NCBI RefSeq assembly: GCF_004138495.1
Contig: NZ_ML142865.1
Coordinates: forward strand, 147,886-153,349
Length of the DNA stretch: 5,464 nt
DNA from: Phytoactinopolyspora endophytica
GTDB lineage: Bacteria > Actinomycetota > Actinomycetes > Jiangellales > Jiangellaceae
Reading direction: 5' to 3'
This document shows positions 1 through 5,464 of this stretch, piece after piece (within the stretch, counting starts at the first letter, position 1; each line of letters begins with the position of its first letter). Both the position numbers and the translations under genes were made by a program. Under the pieces are notes generated by a model, which saw nothing but the letters and a program-made list of their open reading frames with translations, was not told where the DNA came from and made no database searches.

Positions 1-1152
1 ACATCGCCGTCGTCCGGTTTGCTGCGCAGGGCCGCATCCGGAGTCGTCGCGCACTTCGCCGACAACGGGTCGCCCGACGACCGCGGCCTGCTGACCATGG
101 GCTGGCATCACGAATGGCGAAGCCTCGCGCAGAGCTACTCCGGGCCGTCGTCGCCGTACTGGGCGGCGAAAGGGATGCTCGGGCTCGCGCTCCCGGCCGA
201 CCACCCGGTGTGGACGGCGGCAGAAGAGCCGCTTCAGGTCGAGCAGGACGACGACGTGTGGGTGGCGCAGGCTCCGGGATGGCTGGTCAGCAGCACCCGG
301 AACGACGGCGTTGTCCGCGTGGCCAACCACGGCACCGACCACGCCGTCGTCGGAGCTTCGGCCGCTGACTCTCCGCTGTACGCGCGGCTGGGCTACTCGA
401 CCGCGACGTCGCCGCTCCTGTCGCCCGACGCCTGGCACAACCCGGTGGACCAGTCGGTCAGCCTGCTCGACGCCGACGGGCGCGGCACGCACCGGGCCGG
501 AATGCGCACGCTGCGAACCGACGTCGTCAACGCACCGGACGGTACACGGGCCGCCGTCGGTGTCTCCGTCGCCCGCGCACGCTGGGTGGAACCGGCGAGC
601 GGGCAGCGTGACCACGGTTCGGGCCGGGGCGGTTCCTCTCGTGACGCGGCAGCCGTGACCACCGTGTCGATCCTGCGCGGGCCGTGGGAGGTGCGCTGCG
701 TCCGGGTCGACCCGCTCGCCGACGCCCCGGACGCGGTCTCCGCGGCCGAACGTCTTCGGGTCGGCGGCTGGCCGCTGGCCGCCGACGTCGCCCCGAAGGA
801 GTCGGCGACGGTCGACGGCGCCGCCGAGGTGCGCTCGACAAGGGCGATGTCCACGGTATTTCCGGGCGACGGGTTCGACGAGGCGGGCATACACCGCGCG
901 GACGACGCGAGCCCGCTGGGCGATCGCAGCGCCACCCCGTGGGTGTCGGGCCCGGTGCGTCCCGGCCGGTGGAGCGCCGTCGTCGTCGGTCTGAACGGCG
1001 TCGCCGACGCGCAAGCCGTGAACCTGCCACCGACGTTCGACGTGGACGGTCAGCACGCGCTGGTGCGCGTCGAGTGGCCGGACGGACGCCGGACGGAGGT
1101 AGACCTACCACGTTCTGCGGCGGAGAACGTGCCACAGCCGCAAGCCGGCTGA
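1..1152 (+). CDS. DUF2264 domain-containing protein, C-terminal part (5' end off the window)
   Basis: The reading frame is open from base 1 with no stop, and the conserved domain is already under way, so the true start lies upstream; the TTG at 19 is not a credible start. The last 383 residues are visible. The family is recognised from the block around visible residues 28-71 (RGLLTMGWH, then QSYSGPSSPYWAAKG, then LPADHPVW), followed by PGWLVSSTRNDG and VRVANHGTDH near residues 92-114. These are typical of DUF2264 proteins, which run to about 600-700 residues, so roughly the second half is here: the end of the main domain and the beta-rich C-terminal part. No signal peptide can be judged. DUF2264 has no established activity as far as I know; its members often sit in polysaccharide-utilisation loci, so a role in processing a plant or host glycan is inference. 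Residues about 198-219 form a Gly/Ser/Arg-rich stretch that looks like a loop insertion. The gene ends 62 nt before the binding-protein gene and may be co-transcribed with it. Confidence 0.85.
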   Translation, partial: TSPSSGLLRRAASGVVAHFADNGSPDDRGLLTMGWHHEWRSLAQSYSGPSSPYWAAKGMLGLALPADHPVWTAAEEPLQVEQDDDVWVAQAPGWLVSSTRNDGVVRVANHGTDHAVVGASAADSPLYARLGYSTATSPLLSPDAWHNPVDQSVSLLDADGRGTHRAGMRTLRTDVVNAPDGTRAAVGVSVARARWVEPASGQRDHGSGRGGSSRDAAAVTTVSILRGPWEVRCVRVDPLADAPDAVSAAERLRVGGWPLAADVAPKESATVDGAAEVRSTRAMSTVFPGDGFDEAGIHRADDASPLGDRSATPWVSGPVRPGRWSAVVVGLNGVADAQAVNLPPTFDVDGQHALVRVEWPDGRRTEVDLPRSAAENVPQPQAG

Positions 1153-1175
1153 CGGACTCAACGGGGGACACACGA

Positions 1176-1197
1176 CAGGCCTCGACGACGAGACCTG
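1176..1197. promoter_or_regulatory. Imperfect 22-bp palindrome, possible operator
   Basis: In the gap before the binding-protein gene, CAGG-C-CTCG on the left is mirrored by CGAG-A-CCTG on the right, with CG at the centre. Nine of the eleven position pairs are complementary. It ends 17 nt before the start codon and abuts the ribosome binding site. LacI-family regulators, common in actinobacterial sugar loci, bind palindromes with a central CG, so a repressor site is possible. Palindromes of this quality are not rare in GC-rich DNA, no regulator gene is in view and no clear -10/-35 boxes were found, so this is tentative. The rest of the 62-nt gap shows nothing else. Confidence 0.25.
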
Positions 1198-1214
1198 AAG
1201 AGAGGAGATCGGAA

Positions 1215-2489
1215 ATGCGAGGACGTTTAGGAAAGGGAGTTGTCTCCGCTGCGGCGCTGGCGCTCGTGGTGTCCGCCTGCGGAGGCGACGACGGCGGCGG
1301 CAGTGGCGACAGCGCATCCAGCGGAGACGGCGAGGTCACTCTGTCGGTATCGGCGTGGAACATGGATACCACGCCGGAGTTCCAGGCGCTGTTCGACGCA
1401 TTCGAGGAAGCCAACCCGAACATCACGATCGAGCCGGTGGACATCCTCGCGGATGACTACGACGACAAACTCACGGCGATGCTGGCCGGCGGCGACGAGA
1501 CCGATGTGCTCACCATGAAGAACGTCATCGGATACTCGCGCTACGCCAACCGTGGGCAGCTGATGGACATCAGTGACCTGGTCGAGTCCGCGGACACGTC
1601 GAACCTCGCCGGTCTCGACGCCTACGACATCGACGGCTCGTACCACGCGATGCCGTATCGCCAGGACTTCTGGCTGCTCTACTACAACAAGGCGCTGTTC
1701 GACGCGGCCGGGCTCGACTATCCGGAGAACCTCACCTGGGACGAGTATGCGCAGCTCGCCGAGCAGCTGACGTCGGGCGACGGGGTTCACGGGACCTACC
1801 ACCACACCTGGCGGTCGGTTATCCAGGCGATCTCCGCGGCGCAGACCGGTGGTGACCAGCTGGGCGGCGACTACTCGTTCTTCACCGACCAGTACGAGAT
1901 GGCGGTCGGGCTGCAGGACTCCGGCTTCGCGCTCGACTTCGGCACCGCCGTCTCACAGCAGGCCGACTATCGGAACATGTTCGAGACCGAGGCGACCGCC
2001 ATGATGCCGATGGGCACCTGGTACATCTCCGGGATCCTCGCGGCGACGGAGAGCGGCGAGACGGAGGTCGACTGGGGAATCGCCCCGATGCCCCAGCGTC
2101 CGGACTCGGGCGAGGTCGTGACGTTCGGCTCGCCCACCGCCTTTGCGGTCAACGAGAACGCCGAGCACGCCGACGCCGCCAGGACGTTCGTGGAGTTCGC
2201 CGCCGGCGAGCAAGGCGCCACGGCGATCGCCGAGGTCGGCGTCGTCCCGGCATTGCAGACGCCGGAGATCACCGACGCGTACTTCGCCCTCGACGGCATG
2301 CCTGAAGACGACCTGTCCAGGACGGCGTTCGAGCCGGACGTCGTCGAGCTGGAGATGCCGGTGAGCGAGACCACGTCGGACATCGACACCATCCTCAACG
2401 AGGAACACGAACTGATCATGGTCGGCGACAAGTCGGTCGAGGACGGCATCGCGACGATGGGGGACCGCGTCAACAGCGAGGTCCGTTAG
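1215..2489 (+). CDS. Sugar ABC transporter substrate-binding lipoprotein (family 1)
   Basis: The gene encodes a 424-residue extracellular solute-binding protein, the usual length for oligosaccharide binders of the MalE-like family. The start ATG at 1215 is set by a strong ribosome binding site (AGAGGAG at 1201-1207, 7 nt spacing) and by the signal peptide beginning there; the frame is open further upstream, but only as GC-rich read-through. The signal peptide has Arg/Lys at residues 2-7, a hydrophobic core and the lipobox V19-S20-A21-C22, so the mature protein is expected to be lipid-anchored through Cys22. A Gly/Asp/Ser-rich linker follows to about residue 40. Family marks include FWLLYYNKALFDAAGL from residue 152, the MPMGTWY segment at 264-270, GSPTAFAVN from 305 and VGVVPAL at 341-347. 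The ligand cannot be read from sequence; a mono- or oligosaccharide is expected. The two permease genes follow after a 107-nt gap containing a long hairpin, which may let this gene be expressed more strongly than the permeases. Confidence 0.95.
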   Translation: MRGRLGKGVVSAAALALVVSACGGDDGGGSGDSASSGDGEVTLSVSAWNMDTTPEFQALFDAFEEANPNITIEPVDILADDYDDKLTAMLAGGDETDVLTMKNVIGYSRYANRGQLMDISDLVESADTSNLAGLDAYDIDGSYHAMPYRQDFWLLYYNKALFDAAGLDYPENLTWDEYAQLAEQLTSGDGVHGTYHHTWRSVIQAISAAQTGGDQLGGDYSFFTDQYEMAVGLQDSGFALDFGTAVSQQADYRNMFETEATAMMPMGTWYISGILAATESGETEVDWGIAPMPQRPDSGEVVTFGSPTAFAVNENAEHADAARTFVEFAAGEQGATAIAEVGVVPALQTPEITDAYFALDGMPEDDLSRTAFEPDVVELEMPVSETTSDIDTILNEEHELIMVGDKSVEDGIATMGDRVNSEVR

Positions 2490-2510
2490 CCCATGTCGCG
2501 CCACGTTCCA

Positions 2511-2576
2511 CCCGCTGATCATCAACGAGGAGCCACACGCCCGCGCCACCGTGGCCATCCGTTGATGATCAGCGGG
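2511..2576. repeat. Perfect 16-bp inverted repeat (hairpin) between binding-protein and permease genes
   Basis: The left arm CCCGCTGATCATCAAC (2511-2526) is exactly complementary to the right arm GTTGATGATCAGCGGG (2561-2576), with 34 nt between. The loop can fold further: GGA (2529-2531) with TCC (2558-2560), and GCCAC (2532-2536) with GTGGC (2551-2555). The hairpin begins 22 nt after the binding-protein stop and ends 20 nt before the permease start, leaving the permease ribosome binding site (GGAGAGGA, 2585-2592) free. No T-run follows, so it is not a classical intrinsic terminator. In E. coli a REP hairpin between malE and malF protects the upstream mRNA and helps the binding protein outnumber the permeases; the same role is inferred here. 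The arm resembles that of the second hairpin at 5251-5308. The rest of this gap shows nothing further. Confidence 0.9.
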
Positions 2577-2596
2577 GCAAGGCCGGAGAGGACCAC

Positions 2597-3550
2597 ATGT
2601 CTCACGTAACGACTCAGCCGGACGCCACCAGGCCGGCGCCCGCGGAACGGGGCCGGCCGCCGCGCCGCAAGGGCAGAAGCCGTCAGATCAGGCGCAACAC
2701 GCTCGTCGGGTGGAGCTTCATCCTGCCCAACTTCATCGGCTTCGCGCTGTTCACCCTTGTTCCGGTGACCGCCGCGTTCGTCCTGGCGTTCATGGAGTGG
2801 AACTCGTTCGGCTCCCCTGAGTGGGTGGGGCTGGACAACTTCCAGCGGATGTTCGGCGACGAGAACTTCAGGGTCGCCCTGTTCAACACCCTCTTCTACG
2901 CCGGCGGCCATATCCCGCTCACGCTCGTCGCCGCGCTGACGCTGGCGATCGTGCTGAACCGGAAGATCCGCGGTGTGCAGTTCTTCCGGACCGCAGCGTT
3001 CTTCCCCTACATCACTTCACTCGTCGCCGTCGCCGTCGTGTGGAACATGCTGTTCAACCCGACGATGGGACCGGTGAACCAGTTCCTGGAGACGCTGGGC
3101 ATGGCCAACCCGCCGGGGTGGACCGCCAGCACCGACTGGGCGATGCCCGCTGTCATCATCACCAGCGTGTGGCGGGACATGGGTTACTACATGGTGCTCT
3201 ACCTCGCCGGCCTGCAGACCATCCCCGAGGAGTACTACGAGGCCGCGCGGGTGGACGGGGCCAACGCGTGGCAGCGGTTCTGGCACGTCACGCTCCCGGG
3301 CCTGCGGCCGGTGACGTTCTTCGTCGTCGTCATGCTGACCATCCAGAGCTTCAAGATCCTCGATCTGATCGTGGTCATGACCGATGGCGGACCGGGCCGC
3401 AGCACGCTGGTGCTGGCGCAGCTCATCTACCGGGAGGGGATCCGTGAGGGCCGGTTCGGGTACTCGTCGGCGATCGCGCTGGTGCTGTTCTTCATCGTGC
3501 TGATCGTCACGGTCTTCCAGTTCCGCCTCAATGAACGGAGGAAGGCCTGA
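2597..3550 (+). CDS. Sugar ABC transporter permease, MalF-like (first permease)
   Basis: This 317-residue inner-membrane protein is one of two permease subunits of the sugar importer. ATG at 2597 follows GGAGAGGA (2585-2592) with a 4-nt spacer. The N-terminal 35 residues are Arg/Pro-rich and cytoplasmic. Six membrane segments can be read at about residues 38-67, 95-120, 129-153, 183-206, 238-261 and 291-309. The EAA loop that docks on the ATPase is at 215-235 (EAARVDGANAWQRF, then TLPGL), with the conserved Asp220-Gly221. MTDGGPGRST at 261-270 is another typical MalF/UgpA-type block. Length and topology match the short MalF-like subunits, which lack the large periplasmic insert of E. coli MalF. 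The gene ends in TGATG, overlapping the next permease by one base, so the two are translationally coupled and expected to form a heterodimer. Confidence 0.95.
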   Translation: MSHVTTQPDATRPAPAERGRPPRRKGRSRQIRRNTLVGWSFILPNFIGFALFTLVPVTAAFVLAFMEWNSFGSPEWVGLDNFQRMFGDENFRVALFNTLFYAGGHIPLTLVAALTLAIVLNRKIRGVQFFRTAAFFPYITSLVAVAVVWNMLFNPTMGPVNQFLETLGMANPPGWTASTDWAMPAVIITSVWRDMGYYMVLYLAGLQTIPEEYYEAARVDGANAWQRFWHVTLPGLRPVTFFVVVMLTIQSFKILDLIVVMTDGGPGRSTLVLAQLIYREGIREGRFGYSSAIALVLFFIVLIVTVFQFRLNERRKA

Positions 3551-4455
3551 TGACCGCAATGCCTGATGCACCGTCTCCGGCCTCGCCGGCGGCACCGGAG
3601 AACACGCCGGCCACGGCCGTGCGGGCGCGCCGTAACAGGCGCCTGGTCCGCAAGACGTTGACGTATGTCGTCATGACCGCTGCCGCGTTGCTGGTGCTGG
3701 TGCCGTTCGCGTGGATGATCTCGTCGTCGCTGAAACGCAACAACGAGGTCTTCACCGTTCCGATCCAGTGGATCCCGGACGAGTTCCGATGGTCCAACTT
3801 CGTCGACATCTGGGATCGCATCCCGATGGTGACGTACCTGCGGAACTCGGCGTTCCTCGCGATCACCATCACGTTCCTGCAGGTGCTCACCGGGAGCTTC
3901 GCCGCCTACGGCTTCTCCAAGGTGCGCTTCCCGGGCCGCGACGCCTTGTTCGTGGCCTATATCGCGACCATCGCGGTGCCGTGGCAGGCGTACATGGTGC
4001 CGCAGTACATCATGATGCAGGAGGCGGGCCTGACCAACACGTTCTGGTCCATCATCCTGCTGCAGGCGTTCGGCGCGTTCGGGGTGTTCCTGATGCGCCA
4101 GTACTACATGTCGATCCCGGACGAGCTGGTTGAGGCGGCCCGGATCGACGGCCTCAGCGAGTACAGCATCTACTTGCGGATCATGCTGCCGCTGTCCAAA
4201 CCGGCCCTGGCCAGTCTGGCGTTGCTGACGTTCGTCAACACGTGGAACGACTACATGGGGCCGTTCATCTATCTGACCAGCAATGAGCTGTGGACCGTCC
4301 AGCTGGGACTGCGTTCGTTCATCGGACAGTACAGCGCTGACTACGCGATGATCATGACGGGCGCCGTCATCTCGGTGCTGCCGATCGTCGTCATCTTCCT
4401 GCTCGGCCAGCGGTACTTCATCCGCGGCATCGCGACGACGGGTCTGAAGGGGTGA
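3550..4455 (+). CDS. Sugar ABC transporter permease, MalG-like (second permease)
   Basis: This 301-residue protein is the partner permease. The ATG at 3550 shares its A with the TGA of the previous gene and has a good ribosome binding site, GGAGG at 3537-3541, with an 8-nt spacer; the in-frame ATG at 3559 is less well placed. Membrane segments lie at about residues 36-58, 98-121, 131-152, 163-182, 217-235 and 267-287. The EAA loop is at 195-214 (EAARIDGLSEYSIY, then IMLPL), with Asp200-Gly201. TWNDYMGPFIYLTS (231-244) and the C-terminal GQRYFIRGIATTGLKG are hallmarks of MalG/AraQ-type subunits. An N-terminal stretch of about 25 residues rich in Pro and Ala precedes the first segment. With the preceding permease it should form the translocation pore. 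No nucleotide-binding subunit is encoded next to it. Confidence 0.95.
   Translation: MTAMPDAPSPASPAAPENTPATAVRARRNRRLVRKTLTYVVMTAAALLVLVPFAWMISSSLKRNNEVFTVPIQWIPDEFRWSNFVDIWDRIPMVTYLRNSAFLAITITFLQVLTGSFAAYGFSKVRFPGRDALFVAYIATIAVPWQAYMVPQYIMMQEAGLTNTFWSIILLQAFGAFGVFLMRQYYMSIPDELVEAARIDGLSEYSIYLRIMLPLSKPALASLALLTFVNTWNDYMGPFIYLTSNELWTVQLGLRSFIGQYSADYAMIMTGAVISVLPIVVIFLLGQRYFIRGIATTGLKG
4446..4452 (+). promoter_or_regulatory. Ribosome binding site that decides the start of the YesL-like gene
   Basis: GAAGGGG lies inside the last codons of the MalG-like gene. It is 8 nt from the ATG at 4461 but runs directly into the GTG at 4452. The spacing favours ATG 4461, although the GTG would give the familiar 4-base GTGA overlap. 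The match to the anti-Shine-Dalgarno sequence is moderate. Confidence 0.5.
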
Positions 4456-5270
4456 GCGCCATGGAGACGACCGCGGCCGCCGTTCCTTCCCGTACCGATA
4501 CAGGACGCGACACGAACATGTCCTCCGGACGCTGGGGTGATGACCCCGGCCCGTCCGGCGGGCGTGACTCTGCGAGCGGCGGCGTGGTGCGTGCGCTGCT
4601 GCGTCCGGCTGCGCAGAGCACATACGAGAACATCTTCGGCACCGTGTACGTCGGCCTGATGGTCAACCTGCTGCTGGTAGTGACCTGCTCGCCACTGCTG
4701 GTGGCGCTGGCCATCGTCCGTGACCCGGTCGCGTCGTGGCCGTTCTTCCTGGCGCTGTCATGCGTGTGCGCACCGGCGCTGGCCGGAGCGTTCGGCTGTT
4801 TCAAGGCCCTCGGCGACGATGACGGCTCGGCGGTGCTGCGCCCGTTCTGGCGCGCATACCGATCGGCCGCGCGCCGAGCACTGGGTGTGTGGGCCGCGGG
4901 CTCGGCGATCGTGGCCGTGCTGCTGGTCGACGGCGTCGTCCTCGCGCGTACCGCGTGGGGCGGAGCCCTGGTGCCGTTCTTCGTGACGACGTCTGCCCTG
5001 GTGGTCGCGGTCGTGGTCGGTGCCGTCGTGATGGTCGTCGAGCGGCCGGACGCACGGCTGCGGGAGCTGGTGCGGCCGAGCATCTACCTCCTGGCGCGCC
5101 GCTGGTATCTGGTGGTGATGAACCTGGTCGTGCTCACGCTGGCTGTCGGGATCGCGCTGCTCAAGCCTGCGATTGGGCTGCTCGTGGTGTGCTCGCCCCT
5201 GCTGTACGTGGTGTGGGCGAACACCCGTTACGCCCTCGCCCCCATACTCCCCGATGATCATGAATGCTAA
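4452..5270 (+). CDS. YesL-like DUF624 integral membrane protein
   Basis: The gene encodes 272 residues from GTG 4452 (4-base overlap with the MalG-like gene), or 269 from ATG 4461, which has the better ribosome binding site spacing. The first 47 or so residues are Gly/Ser/Asp-rich and probably disordered. Six hydrophobic segments then lie at about residues 64-89, 97-119, 144-166, 173-197, 217-237 and 239-258. The entry TYENIFGTVYVGLMVNLL, the short loop with FKALGDDDGS near 117-126, PFWRAYR at 131-137 and the YVVWANTRYALAP ending match the DUF624/YesL family. Its molecular function is unknown; YesL-type genes recur beside sugar ABC importers, as in the B. subtilis yes rhamnogalacturonan cluster, and the tight coupling here supports a role tied to this transporter. 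The C-terminal codons from Pro267 (PDDHEC) are formed by the arm of a palindromic element, so the tail is unlikely to be ancestral. Family assignment is by pattern recognition. Confidence 0.82.
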   Translation: MSAMETTAAAVPSRTDTGRDTNMSSGRWGDDPGPSGGRDSASGGVVRALLRPAAQSTYENIFGTVYVGLMVNLLLVVTCSPLLVALAIVRDPVASWPFFLALSCVCAPALAGAFGCFKALGDDDGSAVLRPFWRAYRSAARRALGVWAAGSAIVAVLLVDGVVLARTAWGGALVPFFVTTSALVVAVVVGAVVMVVERPDARLRELVRPSIYLLARRWYLVVMNLVVLTLAVGIALLKPAIGLLVVCSPLLYVVWANTRYALAPILPDDHEC

Positions 5271-5308
5271 CCGGTGTTATGTGCACGGCTAGTGTTCATG
5301 ATCATGGG
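5251..5308. repeat. Long imperfect hairpin spanning the end of the YesL-like gene
   Basis: ATGATCATGAA (5254-5264) is exactly complementary to TTCATGATCAT (5295-5305). Pairing continues inward to 5273/5286: across the 20 pairs from 5254 to 5273 there are 17 Watson-Crick pairs, two G-U wobbles in RNA and one mismatch, closing a 12-nt loop (5274-5285). Outside, CC (5251-5252) also pairs with GG (5307-5308) across one mismatch. The left arm covers the last codons and stop of the YesL-like gene. No T-run follows the stem. It could slow or end transcription without a U-tract, protect the operon mRNA, or be a dispersed palindromic element. Bases 5250-5265 match the left arm of the 2511-2576 hairpin at 13 of 16 positions. 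Confidence 0.85.
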
Positions 5309-5317
5309 ACTGGTCCA

Positions 5318-5331
5318 TCGCAACGTAGCGA
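5318..5331. promoter_or_regulatory. Short palindrome with central ACGT, possible operator
   Basis: TCGC-A-ACGT-A-GCGA reads the same on both strands at 12 of 14 positions and has a central CG, the layout seen in LacI-family operators. It lies just before the ribosome binding site of the secreted-protein gene. It does not match the palindrome at 1176-1197 in sequence, so one shared regulator is not supported. No clear promoter boxes were found around it. Confidence 0.2.
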
Positions 5332-5341
5332 GAGGAGAGCA

Positions 5342-5464
5342 ATGCCCAGACAACATCGCTCGGCAATGTTAGCGCTCACGACGGGGGTGGCGACCGTGTT
5401 CAGTGCCGGCGTCGTGGCCGCACCCGGTGCGTCGTCGGAAACGGCCGACGACGAGCCGGGGAGC
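5342..5464 (+). CDS. Secreted protein, N-terminal 41 residues only (3' end off the window)
   Basis: ATG at 5342 follows a purine-rich ribosome binding site (GAGAGGAG, 5330-5337, 4-nt spacer). The frame stays open to the window edge. The 41 visible residues are an export signal plus the start of the mature protein: a basic N-region (MPRQHRS), a hydrophobic core at about residues 9-26 (MLALTTGVATVFSAGVVA), and a likely signal-peptidase I site after Ala27 or Ala30, followed by an acidic, Ser-rich stretch. There is no twin-arginine motif and no lipobox Cys, so Sec export and release are expected. A second in-frame ATG at 5366 (residue 9) would remove the basic region, so 5342 is preferred. No catalytic domain is in view. 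By position after a sugar importer, a secreted polysaccharide-degrading enzyme is a fair guess, nothing more. A 71-nt gap with a hairpin separates it from the YesL-like gene, so it may have its own promoter. Confidence 0.8.
   Translation, partial: MPRQHRSAMLALTTGVATVFSAGVVAAPGASSETADDEPGS

Noticed and set aside
684..1214. An upstream extension of the binding-protein frame to 684
   Set aside because: The extension overlaps the DUF2264 gene, reads as Arg/Gly-rich shadow sequence, and would bury the lipoprotein signal peptide that begins at 1215.
527..1444. Long minus-strand open frame (305 codons) opposite the DUF2264 gene and the start of the binding-protein gene
   Set aside because: Its translation is Arg/Pro/Ser-rich with no recognisable domain, and it lies opposite well-supported genes; this is the usual antisense shadow of high-GC coding DNA.
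2511..2576. The intergenic hairpin as an intrinsic terminator
   Set aside because: No T-run follows the right arm, the loop is long, and the permease genes of the same transporter lie directly downstream, so complete termination would make little sense.
2493..2609. A 38-codon plus-strand frame starting at ATG 2493, just after the binding-protein stop
   Set aside because: It reads through both arms of the inverted repeat and into the start of the MalF-like gene, has only a weak, distant GAGG as ribosome binding site, and its product is Arg/His/Pro-rich with no features. A regulatory leader peptide is not excluded but is unsupported.
4347..4358. A further TGATCAT-type sequence (CGATGATCATGA) inside the MalG-like gene
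   Set aside because: It encodes conserved permease residues (AMIMT) and has no inverted partner nearby, so it is a chance likeness and not a third copy of the hairpin element.
3427..4623. Long minus-strand open frame (398 codons) opposite the MalG-like gene
   Set aside because: The composition is His/Arg/Asp/Gln-rich and low in hydrophobic residues, no family is recognisable, and it overlaps the clear permease gene throughout.

Overview
This window looks like a carbohydrate-uptake locus from a high-GC Gram-positive bacterium, most likely an actinobacterium. The GC content is high with strong third-position G/C bias, the ribosome binding sites are purine-rich (GGAGG or AGAGGAG type), the genes are tightly packed, and the lipoprotein and membrane-protein styles fit. 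The genus cannot be fixed from sequence alone. All genes run on the + strand.

Layout: (1) 1-1152 is the C-terminal part of a DUF2264-family protein whose start lies off the left edge. (2) After 62 nt, 1215-2489 encodes a lipoprotein solute-binding protein of the family 1 sugar-binding type. (3) A 107-nt gap, 2490-2596, holds a perfect 16-bp inverted repeat. (4) 2597-3550 and 3550-4455 encode the two inner-membrane permeases (MalF-like, then MalG-like) and overlap by one base. (5) 4452 (or 4461)-5270 encodes a YesL-like DUF624 membrane protein, coupled to the permease before it. (6) A second long hairpin starts inside the last codons of that gene and fills much of the 71-nt gap after it. (7) 5342-5464 is the start of a gene for a secreted protein, cut by the right edge.

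How the genes fit together (inference): the binding protein captures an oligosaccharide outside the membrane and the two permeases carry it in. No ATPase gene is present, so an ATPase encoded elsewhere (MsiK-type in actinobacteria) probably powers uptake. The exported protein at the right edge could be the extracellular depolymerase and the DUF2264 protein could act on the imported glycan, but neither substrate can be read here. A YesL-like protein beside a binding protein and two permeases recalls the rhamnogalacturonan (yes) cluster of Bacillus subtilis, which makes plant cell-wall polysaccharide a reasonable but unproven guess.

The most notable non-coding signal is that the two intergenic hairpins share their arm sequence (13 of 16 bases, centred on TGATCAT). 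They look like two copies of one palindromic element family, one placed between the binding-protein and permease genes and one forming the end of the YesL-like gene.
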